Source: Bettongia penicillata ogilbyi
Taxonomy: Eukaryota; Chordata; Mammalia; Diprotodontia; Potoroidae
Direction: 5' to 3'
Length of the DNA stretch: 64,000 bases
Assembly (NCBI GenBank): GCA_023548195.1
Contig: JAJHZJ010000696.1
Coordinates: 838,343-902,342 of the forward strand
Shown here: positions 54,070-64,000 of the stretch, in pieces
Numbering within the stretch: the first letter of the stretch is position 1
Layout of the letters: every line of letters starts with the position of its first letter
Notes under the pieces: model-generated
What the model saw: the letters and a program-made list of their open reading frames with translations, nothing else
Told to the model about the DNA's origin: nothing
Databases searched by the model: none
Program-made: the position numbers and the translations under genes

Positions 54070-54970
54070 TACATCACCATCCTGAAGTATGCAAACCAGT
54101 AATGGACATCAGAAAGGACATCAATACCCGTTAAAATAATTTTAGGCAGACGTTTCTGTTATATGAAAAAGTTATATGACACTGATATCAAAGTTGTAAA
54201 GTACGCTCCCATATGGTCAGCTCAAACGTTTTTAATGTTACTCACGGTAATTTCATTATCGAATGTTCAATGATGTATTCTAATGAGGAAATCTATCAGA
54301 ATTGGCTTTTTTGCTTCCTGAGGATTTTTTTTAAACAATGGCAGAGTGAATTATGATGTGTAAAGTGAATATTTATGTTCATTATTTCCCAGTTTTCTTC
54401 AGCTGTTTAATCAGTTACCATGCGTGATATTACTAGCTAATATTAAGAGATAAGAGGCTGATGGGAGGGACCTGAAAAGCACACACAGGTGTGTATGTAG
54501 CCGAGGACCATTTAGGTAAGAGTAATCTCAGCTGCTAGTTGTGAACTGTGGACAAAGGATCCCATCTGTACCAATGACTGAATGACAACTCTTGCACATT
54601 TAATTCCACTATTCTCTTGAAAAGACTTATGGGAGAGCAAGCAGCTTCCAATTCTGGGCACATAGCAGGAAAGTCAGACTGCCCTGTTCTTGTGGGGAGG
54701 GCCCTGAGGTCTTTCTTAATACCCCCAATCGTAAGTATGCGTCTTCCCTTCCCTATTCCCTGCCAAAGTCACTTTGGAGGTGAATTTTATATAATCATGC
54801 AGCAAGCATTAACTCCTTGAAGGGATCGTTTGATTTTTGTCTGCCTAAAACTCGTCTCTCCATCATGCTCAGAGGGGATCAAAATGGCATCATGATGTCA
54901 GGGTCAATGGTCAGTAGGCACTTTAAAAAAAATACTTGTTTGCTGAATAAATGAATAAAAGTTTAACATC
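54070..54970. other. Repeat-poor, A/T-rich stretch
   Basis: No repeat, exon or RNA gene recognised. The least repetitive part of the right half of the window, with several TAAT-type cores. Confidence 0.4.
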
Positions 54971-54974
54971 TGGA

Positions 54975-55145
54975 AAACTGTGGCATCATGGGAAGAGCCC
55001 TGAATTTAGAGTCAAAGGAACTGAGTTCAAAACCTGACTCTTCTACCTAGACTCGGTAAAACAGGGATAATAATGGCCGTAATGATCACCTTAGAGGTTC
55101 AGGGGCTTCCAGCAGACATTCAAAGGCACTATAAATATTATTATT
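54975..55145 (+). repeat. MIR SINE
   Basis: 'catcatgggaagagccctga', 'gaactgagttcaaaacctga', 'actcggtaaaacagggataa'. Confidence 0.6.
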
Positions 55146-55800
55146 GCCAACATGCTGAGCTGAACTGTACCAACAAAAGGTCACAGTCTGGGGGGCAATG
55201 CCATGGTGGCACCAAAGACAAAACACCTACCACAATCTGACAGGCAGAACCTGCCGGAAAAAAATGGAAAAGGGAAATCCATGTGGAAGGTGAGCTGTCA
55301 ACCAGCAGCAAGGTCTTAACCGTGCCTGATAAGGACAGCATGCTCCCTTTCAGGAAACCGGCCTGGCCTCTCTCTCATGTCACTGCTGTCAGAACATGTT
55401 CCCCTGAAGCCGAGATCACTCTGCACAAAGAACGCAGTGATGGTTATCTCTGGAAAGCATGACACAGCTCCTAGGTGCGGAGCCCTGGAGGCCGGCCAAA
55501 CCCCACTGCGAAACCCATCCAAAGGAGGGCTCAGATGACGGCCCCAACCTTCCTCTCTAAAACGCAAAAATTAAGTAAAAGCATGCCACGTGGGCTTAGC
55601 TCTTCTCTGTGTGGCTACAGTGGCTCCAATTTCTTGCTTTGGTTTCTGTTGTTTAAATAAATGAACTGAAAAAAGAAAAAAAAATTCTGCTCCATCAGCC
55701 CCTCAGTGCTAAAACCGTGGCCTGTCCCATGACCTCCTGGGAAATGTCAGCAGCCCCATATCTTTAATAGCTAGCATGTATATGGTGCTTGAAGGTTTCT
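55146..55800. other. Non-repetitive stretch, nothing recognised
   Basis: No exon or repeat recognised. Frames at 55316-55567 and 55475-55660 overlap on opposite strands and have no recognisable domain. Confidence 0.4.
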
Positions 55801-55804
55801 GGTT

Positions 55805-55925
55805 CAATTCAGTAAACATCTATTCAGAGTCTACTGTATTCCAGGCACTATGCTAAGCGGTGATACAAATAAGAAAAAGATAGTTGCTGACCCCAGGAAG
55901 TTTACAATCCAACCAGGGAAGACAG
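55805..55925 (-). repeat. L2/L3 tail, antisense
   Basis: 'tccaggcactatgctaagcg', 'ccaggaagtttacaatccaa'. Confidence 0.65.
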
Positions 55926-56164
55926 GACAAAACGGGAAGGGAAGAGGAACACGGGGAAAGCTGAGGGTTCCCTGCATAGACACATGATGCGTCACCTACA
56001 AATTTCTGATTTGAGTCCCCCGTAAAGGAAGGCTTGAGGGGGCATTTGTTATGTCCCCCACCCCAGCCCTCCCACAGAGGGGAGAGGCAGCTGAGGGAGT
56101 GGAGAAAGTGTTGAGGATGCCTCATACAGGAGAAACTAAGCAGAGCCATTTTAGATGGCAAAAT

Positions 56165-56345
56165 AAGCATCTGCAAGGTGCTTTAGATTTATTATCTCAT
56201 GTGATCTCACAACAATCCTGGTTATTACTATCTTCATTTTACAGATGAGGAAACTGAGGCAGAGAGAGGTTAAAGAGACTCCCCTAAGGTCACACTGGAT
56301 GTGAATTCAGGTCTTCAAGACTGCAAGTCCACTGTTCTATCCTCT
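56165..56345 (-). repeat. MIR SINE, antisense
   Basis: 'tctgcaaggtgctttagatt', 'cagatgaggaaactgaggca', 'cctaaggtcacactggatgt'. Confidence 0.75.
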
Positions 56346-56349
56346 GTAC

Positions 56350-56750
56350 TCCCCTCTACGTTTTCATGAGTTCCATTAACACATCCAACCTATCTCAAAA
56401 CCCAACAAAATGAATGATCATGAGGTAGGAACAAAAAAACCTCAGGTTCCCTTTTCCTTCCACCACCCACACACCCACCCCCAAACTTGCAGCGTTAACT
56501 CGATAATCTCAAAGATCTTATTCACAGAGCAGAAACTATACAGGCCTCTTACAGCTTTGACTAAAATTCACTTGCCTTTGCAGAGGAATGGGGGCAGCAA
56601 CATGGCCTGTACCATCAGGAAGATACAGCAGCCATTCTGGGCAGCGGCCAAGTTAATGCCTGACATTTAGGTATTAGGCCCTCCAGTTTTCAAGGTGTTT
56701 GTCCCTAAAACATTCTTTCAAAATACAAATATCATGGTCCCCATCTGACG
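56350..56750. other. Non-repetitive stretch, nothing recognised
   Basis: The frame at 56410-56670 (86 residues) has no recognisable domain. No splice sites support it. Confidence 0.35.
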
Positions 56751-56751
56751 G

Positions 56752-57013
56752 ATGGAACAGCCAGGTGGCACACTGTATGGAGGGCTAGGTCTGGTGTCTG
56801 GAAGCCTCATCTCCCTGAATTCAAATCTGGCCTCTGATATTTACTAGCTGTGTGAACCTGGGCAAATCATGTCGCCCTGTTTGCCTCAGTTTCTTCATCT
56901 GTAAAACGAGCTGGAGAAGGAAATGGCCAACCACTCCAGTATCTTTGCCAACAAACAAACAAAACAAGTGGGATTACAGAGTCAGAAATGACTGAATAAT
57001 GACCGAACAACAG
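56752..57013 (+). repeat. Marsupial Mar1-type SINE
   Basis: 'cagccaggtggcacactgta', 'gaattcaaatctggcctctg', 'actagctgtgtgaacctggg', 'gagctggagaaggaaatggc', with an extra ACAA-repeat at 56950-56966. Confidence 0.9.
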
Positions 57014-57014
57014 A

Positions 57015-57090
57015 AATTTGACAGATAGGGAAACTGAGTTTCAGAGGAAATAAATCCAAGGTCTCACAGGTAGTGGGTGAAAGAAACAGG
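57015..57090 (-). repeat. MIR fragment, antisense
   Basis: 'agggaaactgagtttcagag', 'ccaaggtctcacaggtagtg'. Confidence 0.5.
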
Positions 57091-57204
57091 AAGAAGCTAG
57101 AGATTTATGCTTGGTCCTCAGACCACAGTATATGTTTCCACCGTTTGTTTTTCCTCCATAGATCAGGATCGTTTAATGACGATTAACTGGCAGGTCATTC
57201 CTAT

Positions 57205-57345
57205 GAGTGGATACGGAGGAAGAGAGTTAGAAAGACCTGAGTTCAAATTCACCTCAATTAAGTACTAGCTACTTGATTCTGAACAAGTCACTGAACCACC
57301 ACCTGCCTCAGTTTCCTCATCTGGAAAATGAGCGAGTTTGGGCCT
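57205..57345 (+). repeat. MIR SINE
   Basis: 'gaaagacctgagttcaaatt', 'ctgaacaagtcactgaacca', 'ctcagtttcctcatctggaa'. Confidence 0.75.
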
Positions 57346-57349
57346 GATC

Positions 57350-58350
57350 AAAGCATTTCAGAGTTGAGAGGGTCCTTAATGGGAGGGTCCTTAATTTAGT
57401 CCAAAAGAATCCTCTTTAGGACATACCCAGTGAGTGGTCATGTAGTGTCTGCTTAAAGACCACCAACAGGAGGAACCCCCCAGATTTCCAGGGAGTCCAC
57501 TCTACTCTGGGACAGCTCTAACAGACAGGACGTTTTTCTAAATCATTAAGCCTAAATTAACATCTTCTCAGCTTCTGCCCATTGCTCTTGATTCTGCCCT
57601 CTAGGGCCACCTGGAATGAGTCTCATTGGCTGTCCACTTGACGGTCCTCCAAATATTGCTCAAAGATGATTGTCATGTCTCCCAAGTATGCCCTGTTCCC
57701 TCAATGGATCCTTCTGAGACAACATGAACTTAAGAAGACTTACAATCCTGCCACTTTCCTCTGACTCTTCCTTCTTAAACTGTGGTATCCAGGGCTGAAA
57801 GCCACACTCCAGAGGGGGTCTGACCACGGGCTATCCTCTCCTTATTCCTGGATGCTAGTCTACTCTTAATGCAGGACAAGATGCCATGAGATTTCTGATT
57901 TGCCACGTTACACTGTGGACTCACAGAGCTTGTGCGCCATGAAGACCCTCAGATATCTTTTTAGAACTATTATCCATACATACCACCATATCTATACTTG
58001 TAGAGTTGACTTTTTTGCAGCCATATTTGCAATGGAGTTCATCTTTGATTTAGCCAGTCACTGTATTTGTCCTTCTTCCCTGCTTGGAGCTATCTGTTAA
58101 CCTGATGGTCATTCATACCATGGATGCCTTTAACCAAGTCACAAAGTACACATCCCTGTGGTACTCCACTGGAGACCTCCTGCCATTCTCACACTAGACC
58201 ATTCCCCACTATTCTTGGCATGAAGCCATCCCATCAATTCTGACTCCATAGAACTGCTTTATTGTCTAATAATCATCCCATAATCATTCCGTCATGTCAT
58301 ACTTTATCAGAAGGTTGGCTAACATCGAAGTCAGCTCTAAGGTTCCTCCA
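57350..58350 (-). mobile_element. L3/CR1-class LINE 3' end, antisense
   Basis: About 1 kb in antisense CR1 order: 'agagttgagagggtccttaa', 'ccagggagtccactctactc', 'cccattgctcttgattctgc', 'tgtggtatccagggctgaaa', 'catccctgtggtactccact', ending with 'atactttatcagaaggttgg'. Encodes (decayed) CR1 ORF2 C-terminus on the minus strand. Confidence 0.8.
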
Positions 58351-58519
58351 AGTTCTAAACCTATGAGCCTAAGAAATGAAAAGAAACAAATTTTTAAATC
58401 CAACAAAGATCTATTAGCCCCAATTAAGGGCAAACAGCTGGGGCAGAATGGTGGCAAGACCTCTGTGCTGGGGAGGAGGGAGAGGGAGGGACACTGTGGT
58501 CCTTGTCCTCCCAGAGCTT

Positions 58520-59510
58520 ACAGTCAAGTGATTAACAAACATTTATTAAGTGCCTACTATGTACGATGCCCTAGGCTAAGAGCTGATGATACAAACAGAG
58601 CCAAAAACCACCCTCTAGAGCCCAGTACCTCATAGTCTGATAGGGAGAGAATCTGCAAACAACTATGTACAAATAAGTAAGCCCAGGGTAACCTGAGGGT
58701 GACCTCATAAGAGTAAGGACTGGGAAGGGCTCTGTGAAGAAGGAAACCAAGGAAGCCTGCGGGGCAAAAACAAGGAGTGAGAGGGTTCCAATCCTGGGGA
58801 GCAGCCATGGAACAAGCTGGGCCAGAGATGGAAACAAGAGCACAGAGTGTGGAAGGGAGGGGAGGCATGAGAACACTGGGTCAGGGGGAAGGGAAGAGGG
58901 AAGAGTTTGTGAAGGATTCTGAACCGAACAGATGATTTTACATTTGACCCTAAAAGTGACAGGGAGCCAGTGGGGTTTACTGAAGAGGGGGCTGGTGTGC
59001 ATTTTTGGAATGCTGCGTGGAGAAAGGATAAAGTAGGCAGAGACCGGCAGGTTCTGACAATAGTCTAGGCAAGAGGCGATGAGGGTCTGCACCAAGATGG
59101 TGACAGTGTTGAAAGACGGAAGGGGGCATGTGCAAGAGACAGTTCAAAGGTAAAATTGCCAGGACTTGGTGACTGATTGAATGGGGGGAGGTGAGAGTGA
59201 AGACATTAGCGAGTGAGCCTGGATGACTGGGAGGGTGGGGTGCCCTTGATAGTGAGGGGGGAGTTTAGAAGGGGGGGGCTTTGGAGGGAAAGACAACAAA
59301 TTCAACTTTGGGCATGTTGGGTTTAAGATCATTCCGTTGGAAATGTCCAATAAGCAAATGGAGGTCGAGAGAGGTGCGAATTGCACAAAGAGAGTTGAGC
59401 CGTCCAAAAAGATAAATAATTGAAACTACAGGAACTGATGAGACTGCCAAATGAAATAATCTAACAGAAGGTGAAGATTTAACACATTCCAATAATGATA
59501 GTACAAAACA
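58520..59510 (-). mobile_element. L2 LINE 3' kilobase, antisense
   Basis: Antisense tail at 58530 ('atttattaagtgcctactat') and then L2 ORF2. On the minus strand the 174-residue frame at 59095-58571 reads 'LIASCLDYCQNL' and 'PHWLPVTFRVKCKI', which are L2 ORF2 C-terminal blocks. The upstream frame has 'NLHLLIGHFQRNDLKPNMPK'-like text near 59330, the region after YADD. Relatively well kept, but with frameshifts. Confidence 0.85.
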
Positions 59511-59559
59511 GCACAGGGTAAGAACATTAAAAATGTATAAATCGAGAGGGGTTCCAGGA

Positions 59560-60010
59560 TAGGGAATTATCTGAGTGGGATGCGAGGGAATTAAGGAGAG
59601 GCAGGGCATTCCCGACACAGTGCAGCAACACCAGCAAAGGCACTGAGGGAGTCACAAGCAGCAGAGGATGGTCTAACTTGGCTGGACAGGAAAGAAGGCT
59701 GGAAAGGGATGCTGGTGCCAAACTGCAAAAAGGCCTTGAATGCCAGGCAGAGTAGTCTGAATACTACCACACAGGGGACAGGGAACAGTTAAGTAAAAAG
59801 GAAGATTTTTTTTTTTAGGACAGCAGTGACATGGGTAGACCCATGTAAGAGAATGATGATCATGCCAGCAATATGGTAGAGAGACCATAAGAAAGACAGA
59901 GGAGAGGAGACATCTGTAAGATGACTCTTGCAACAGTCTAGGTAGTAAGGAGGGTCTATACCAAAATGGAGGCAACAGGAAAAGTGAGGGAATGATGTGC
60001 GCCCCCTTGG
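59560..60010 (-). mobile_element. Second L2-class fragment, antisense
   Basis: 'gaaggctggaaagggatgct', 'aaaaaggccttgaatgccag', 'ggacagcagtgacatgggta', 'gcaacagtctaggtagtaag' follow antisense L2 ORF2 C-terminal order again. A separate copy that overlaps the region represented by 58900-59100. Confidence 0.7.
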
Positions 60011-60014
60011 TGCC

Positions 60015-60965
60015 TGATGGAATAGACAAGACAGGAGAGTTAAATGTGGTGCCCATGGTCTGGAGATGGTAAGGCCTTAAAGTCGGCCAGAGCCAGGCCT
60101 GCAGCCAGGCCTTCTGATGAATATAATGATATTCACGTGCTTACCACAGTGAATGCTTTTTTTTCTTCAAGAATAAAGATCCACAAACTTTCCCGAAGTA
60201 CGATTCTTCATTTTCTAATGGTTCATCATTAACTCGCTCGCTTCTTTCACTGTTAAGCTGTCTAGATTCTTAGTTTAGACAAGAAACATTTCTGGCTGAA
60301 AAAGATCCAGGACCTCAAGTTCCATCAGGGATGAAAGAGCAGCTGGCACAATGAGGAAGTCAAAGGGTTCTAGGCTTTCTCAATAGAAGGGCAGAGTTGA
60401 GTTTGAGGAATCTGGGGCTTAGATACTGGCTGAACTGTTATGTTAAACTTCTGAATCCAGAGGCATCTCTTGAGGCGAGAGTAGAGCGGCCCCTCTCTTA
60501 GGGTGAAGAGCTGTGTTTCACTGCTTTGATGCTAAATTGTGAGGCTCTGACTGATGCTACCCACCCTCCATGTCAGGCTCAATACCCAGCAGAGTAAAGA
60601 AGAGACCAAGAAAGACGAAAGAAGTGAGAGCCTCATTCCTGTGCCCTAAAGAGCCAGGACTTAAAGGAGCCTTCTTTTCTGGCATGGGTGGTATGCTGGC
60701 TTTGCCCCTGCAGCTGATTGATCGGTGGTTTCTTCCTTCCTCCCCCACGTTTGCAGCTCCCTGCAGCACTAACCCTAAATGCGCTCTTCTAATGTCCCAC
60801 AAAGGATTCTGGGCCCTGCTCATTGGGGAGGCTCATTTCCAGTCACAACTCAGAAGCAGGGTTTCCTGCCAGGCAAACACTCAGGAAATGGAATGTAACT
60901 GGAAGGTATAATTTTAGCCCCAGAGTTCACAGAATAGAGCAGCAAGGCTATATATTATAGCAGGA
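60015..60965. other. Non-repetitive stretch, nothing recognised
   Basis: No exon, RNA gene or familiar repeat. The two opposing frames at 60557-60911 have no recognisable domain. Confidence 0.4.
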
Positions 60966-60974
60966 AAAAATTTC

Positions 60975-61215
60975 TCAGGTCATCCAATCTGATCGCCCTG
61001 TTTTGTACGTGAAGAAACTGAGGCCCCATGGGGTAATGCACTTAGGAACCTATATCTACAAGAGACCTCAAAGGCCGTATGGTTTAATGTACCAATTTCA
61101 CAGATAAGAAACTGAGGCCCATGGAGGTAAAGAGATGTAAGAAGATCACACAACCAGTAAGCTGGGGTTTAAGTCTGGGACCTCTGACTCCCAACCCAAT
61201 GCTCTCTGTTCTACA
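60975..61215 (-). repeat. Two MIR fragments, antisense
   Basis: 60975-61045 ('gaagaaactgaggccccatg') and 61080-61215 ('gataagaaactgaggcccat', 'tcacacaaccagtaagctgg', 'ctgggacctctgactcccaa'). Confidence 0.65.
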
Positions 61216-61259
61216 TCTAGGGACCCAGCTTCCAGCCAAACTTCCTACAGTGGGATCCC

Positions 61260-61400
61260 AGGCAAGGCAATTCAATTCAACAAGCACTCACCAGAAACCA
61301 GGGTCAGATTCAATGATGCTCCTCCCCCGCAAGCATTTATTAAGTGACCACTATGTGCAGGTACCATGCTAAGGGTCTTACAAAGACTGTCTCATTTATT
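61260..61400 (-). repeat. L2/L3 tail, antisense
   Basis: 'caagcatttattaagtgacc', 'gtgcaggtaccatgctaagg'. Confidence 0.55.
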
Positions 61401-61589
61401 AAGGGGAGAAAACCATAGGGAAGAACATGACCACTCAACCAATGTGGACAAAAGGCTCCATCAACTCTCTCTCCACTAAATAATCTTCAGAGAAGCTAGG
61501 CCTCAACTTCTTCACCTGTAAGTTGAGGGGTTCTAAAAACAGGGCATGGAAGGAAGAACTAGTATAGAGGAAGCAGGTGGGGGTGGGGG

Positions 61590-62545
61590 ACTGCTAATGT
61601 TGGAACCTTACTCTCATCTGGGTTGAAGAGGAAACAACAGGTACATCTGGAAGGTGGTAGAAGTCTTCTGAACATGGAGAGGTGAAAAAAATGGGGGACA
61701 GGGTGGGGAACGGACTTTTAGAGGAATATGGGGTTTGGGATTTAGGAGGGTGGGGGACTTTTGGAAGGGTGTGTGGATTAAGATTAGGAGATGAGCGAAC
61801 TCTTAGAAAGGCAGGTGAAGTGGAAGGAGAAAATAAGGTAATGGATAGAGTAAAAAGAGAGGCTGACAAAGAAAATAGCGAGTAAGAATAAGATGGGGGA
61901 AATTCACAAATAGTAATTACAACTTTGAATGTGAATGGGATGTGTATAGCAGCCCTCTTGGGTGGTGACAAAGAACTGGAAATCAAGGGGATGCCCATCC
62001 TCTGGGGAATGGCCGAACAGGTCGTGGCATATGGTTGTGATGGGACACTATTGGCTGTAAGAAATGACGACCTTAATGGTTTCAGAAAAACCTGGAAAAA
62101 CTTATATGAACTGGTGCAAAGTGAAGAGAGCAGAACCGGAACATTGTACACAATAACAGTAATGCCATAAAGATGAGCGAACTGTGAAAGACTTAGCTAC
62201 TCTGATCAAGGGAATGGCCCAAGGCAATTTGAAGACAGCCCAAAGGAAAGATGCTATCCATCTGCGAAAAAAGCTGATGATCTCCGAATACAGACTGAAA
62301 CATACTTTAGAAAACTTTTTTTTCTTTGTGTGTGTGTGTGTTTTCTTTTGTAACATGGCTAATATGGAAATATGTCTTGCATGACTTCACAGGTATAACT
62401 GAAATTTTACTGCTTGCTTTCTCAAGGGGTGGGGGAGTAGGTGGGAGGAAGAGAATATGGAACTAAAAATCATAAAAATTGAATGTTAAAAAACTTTTTT
62501 TACTTGTAACTGGGAAATTTTTGATGAAACAAATAAAAAAAGTTT
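61590..62545 (+). mobile_element. Internally deleted L1: ORF2 start fused to ORF2 end
   Basis: 61590-61900 is purine-rich sequence that I take to be the L1 region before ORF2. At 61911 it reads 'gtaattacaactttgaatgt', encoding 'TTLNVNGM', the N-terminal start of ORF2. At about 61943 it jumps, in frame, to the ORF2 C-terminus ('GGDKELEIKGMPILWGMAEQ', then 'FRKTWKNLYELVQSEESR'), giving an 82-residue frame (61925-62170). A full L1 3' UTR with a (TG)n tract follows, ending in an A-rich tail at 62531-62541. Endonuclease and reverse transcriptase domains are deleted. Confidence 0.8.
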
Positions 62546-63590
62546 GCTTTTTTTTAAAAGGAGATGGGCATGGTCAGGATGGAATTAGGAAAAGTCCCTT
62601 TTAAAGTCTTAAGGCATACGTTCAATTAGTAGCTCAAACAGATTAACACTGAGCACTTAAAAAAAAGATGTTATCTGCCATCACTGCCATGAATTAAGGT
62701 TCTCTCCCACTATTACTGGACACACACAAAAAAATGTTCTGAGACTTGAACAAATCAACAGCATACTTCATGGCTCCTAACACAGTAAGAACCCAGAAGA
62801 TCAAGGGCTGAGCTCAATATTTCAGAATGCCAAGCAGTGGCCTGAGAGGACTATTAAAGACTCAGACAAAGTTTGAGCAAGTCTTTCAATCAATATCTGG
62901 CTGGTACAAGCAAGAGAAAGCACCAACACCAAGAGTCTGAGTAAAGGCAGCAAAAAAGAAACAATTATAATGGACTCTGGAGAGGGATGGGAGGGAAAGG
63001 AAAGAGAACAGAAATTTTTAGTAATCTTAATCAAAAATTGCAAATGAAAACCAAAAGGCTATGACCATATAAGGAATCAAAGCATTAGACAGAATAACAT
63101 GAAAAATACAACATCTATCAAAAATTATACTATAGAGATTTGAGAAACGAGAAGGAAATAAAGGAGAAAAAATCACCAAAGAAGAAAGATATGGGAAATT
63201 TCTGGTCTTTTCCAAGTAAGGCATGTAACCATAGGAAGTCCAACAAAATAGAAGCCAAGTTGGATCAAATGGGAACAAAGATGCTTGCTTTCCATGAATC
63301 CAACAGAAGTCAGAATGGTTACGTCAAAGGAGGTGATTGATAATGGCTTCTCTGCAAAATTGGAAAGTTGACAGAGCCAGAAAAGCTCTAAAATTATCAG
63401 TCATCTCACAATGGCCCAGGAATTACTGGCCAATCACTTTGCCAACTTCTATCTGATGCAAATCCCATCTTTCTCAACAAAAGACATCACCTCGTTATTG
63501 CCAAAATTACAAGAACAAGAGGGACTCCTCAAAATATAGGAGATTATGCATTTATGTACTCTATATGAAGTATTAATAGCTTCTTGGAGA
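62546..63590. other. Repeat-poor stretch, nothing recognised
   Basis: A/G-rich on the plus strand. Frames at 62822-63043, 63027-63278 and 63140-63340 have no recognisable domain. It could be old LINE sequence that has decayed too far to place. Confidence 0.35.
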
Positions 63591-63594
63591 AATT

Positions 63595-63800
63595 GAATGC
63601 CTTGCCTATGGCCACACAGCTTAGGATATGAACCTTCATTTCCCTGTTCCCACCTCCAGTATGCCATTCTCTATGCCACATGGATATGTGGGGAGGTTAG
63701 AGGATTTACGTGTCCAGGTCACAGTATAAATATCAGAGGCAGGATTTGAACCTAGGCCCTCCTGACAGCACATTAGCCCTCTCTATCCATTATGTTACAC
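63595..63800 (-). repeat. MIR SINE, antisense
   Basis: 'ttgcctatggccacacagct' opens the copy. A second stretch has 'caggatttgaacctaggccc'. Confidence 0.6.
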
Positions 63801-63844
63801 TTCTGTAAAGCACCAAGAGTTAAGACTGAGCTGCTGAGATACTG

Positions 63845-63935
63845 ACAGAATCACAGTCTATAGAAAAGGGCCATTAGAGATCATTCAAGCCTAACCTTGG
63901 GATCGCCTCATCCCACGGATGAAGACACTCTAGTC
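63845..63935 (-). repeat. MIR fragment, antisense
   Basis: 'gggccattagagatcattca' and a degraded 'acggatgaagacactct'. Confidence 0.45.
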
Positions 63936-64000
63936 TAAGCAAAAGCAAGGAAGCATTTTCACCCTCAATTGCCTTTGCTGGATACTTGCATGCCATACTA

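Noticed and set aside
58571..59095. 174-residue minus-strand frame as a gene
   Set aside because: It reads as a decayed L2 ORF2 C-terminus and lies between L2 tail and L2 body.
61594..62151. 185-residue minus-strand reading frame
   Set aside because: Antisense of the internally deleted L1. The Pro/Ser-rich composition comes from the purine-rich L1 sequence on the other strand.

Overview
This window looks like intronic DNA from a marsupial nuclear genome. The lineage is read from the dispersed repeats: tRNA-derived SINEs with the marsupial Mar1-type body and tail, many MIR copies, L2 and L3/CR1 LINE remains, and L1 copies whose ORF2 end and 3' UTR are of the marsupial type. I cannot tell which marsupial. 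Repeat family names are recognised by eye and come without a database match.

Only one protein-coding exon is supported: positions 33777-33941 on the minus strand. It encodes 55 residues of the second AAA ATPase domain of AFG2A (SPATA5), flanked by consensus splice sites and in phase 0 at both ends. No other AFG2A exon was found, so the window is probably two large introns around one exon. Every other open reading frame I examined is explained by a repeat, a microsatellite or an antisense frame, or has no recognisable content.

Layout. 1-13 kb: MIR and L2 fragments, including an L2 piece that keeps its YADD reverse transcriptase box, and a retroposon with a broken zinc-finger-like frame (3419-3697). 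13-14.4 kb: an L1 5' end with an ORF1 coiled-coil remnant. 15-26.5 kb: MIR, Mar1, L2 and L3/CR1. 27.1-29.2 kb: a 5S rRNA-like fragment joined to an L1 3' end, next to a long opposite-strand L1. 31.4 kb: a 330-bp CAT/CAC repeat. 32.4-32.7 kb: a 7SL RNA pseudogene. 33-34 kb: an L1 ending about 75 bp from the AFG2A exon. 35.9-36.6 kb: an internally deleted L1. 42-44 kb: L1 and L2 3' ends, a hAT-like fragment and AT-rich microsatellites. 46.9-47.7 kb: SINEs and a CTTC repeat. 49.2-52.2 kb: a near-perfect inverted repeat with 1170-bp arms and a 670-bp spacer. 52.9-53.6 kb: oppositely oriented TC and GA tracts. 57.3-60 kb: minus-strand L3/CR1 and L2. 61.6-62.5 kb: a second internally deleted L1.

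No new coding system was found. The most notable items are structural: the inverted repeat, the chimeric 5S/L1 insertion, the 7SL pseudogene and the two L1 deletion derivatives.
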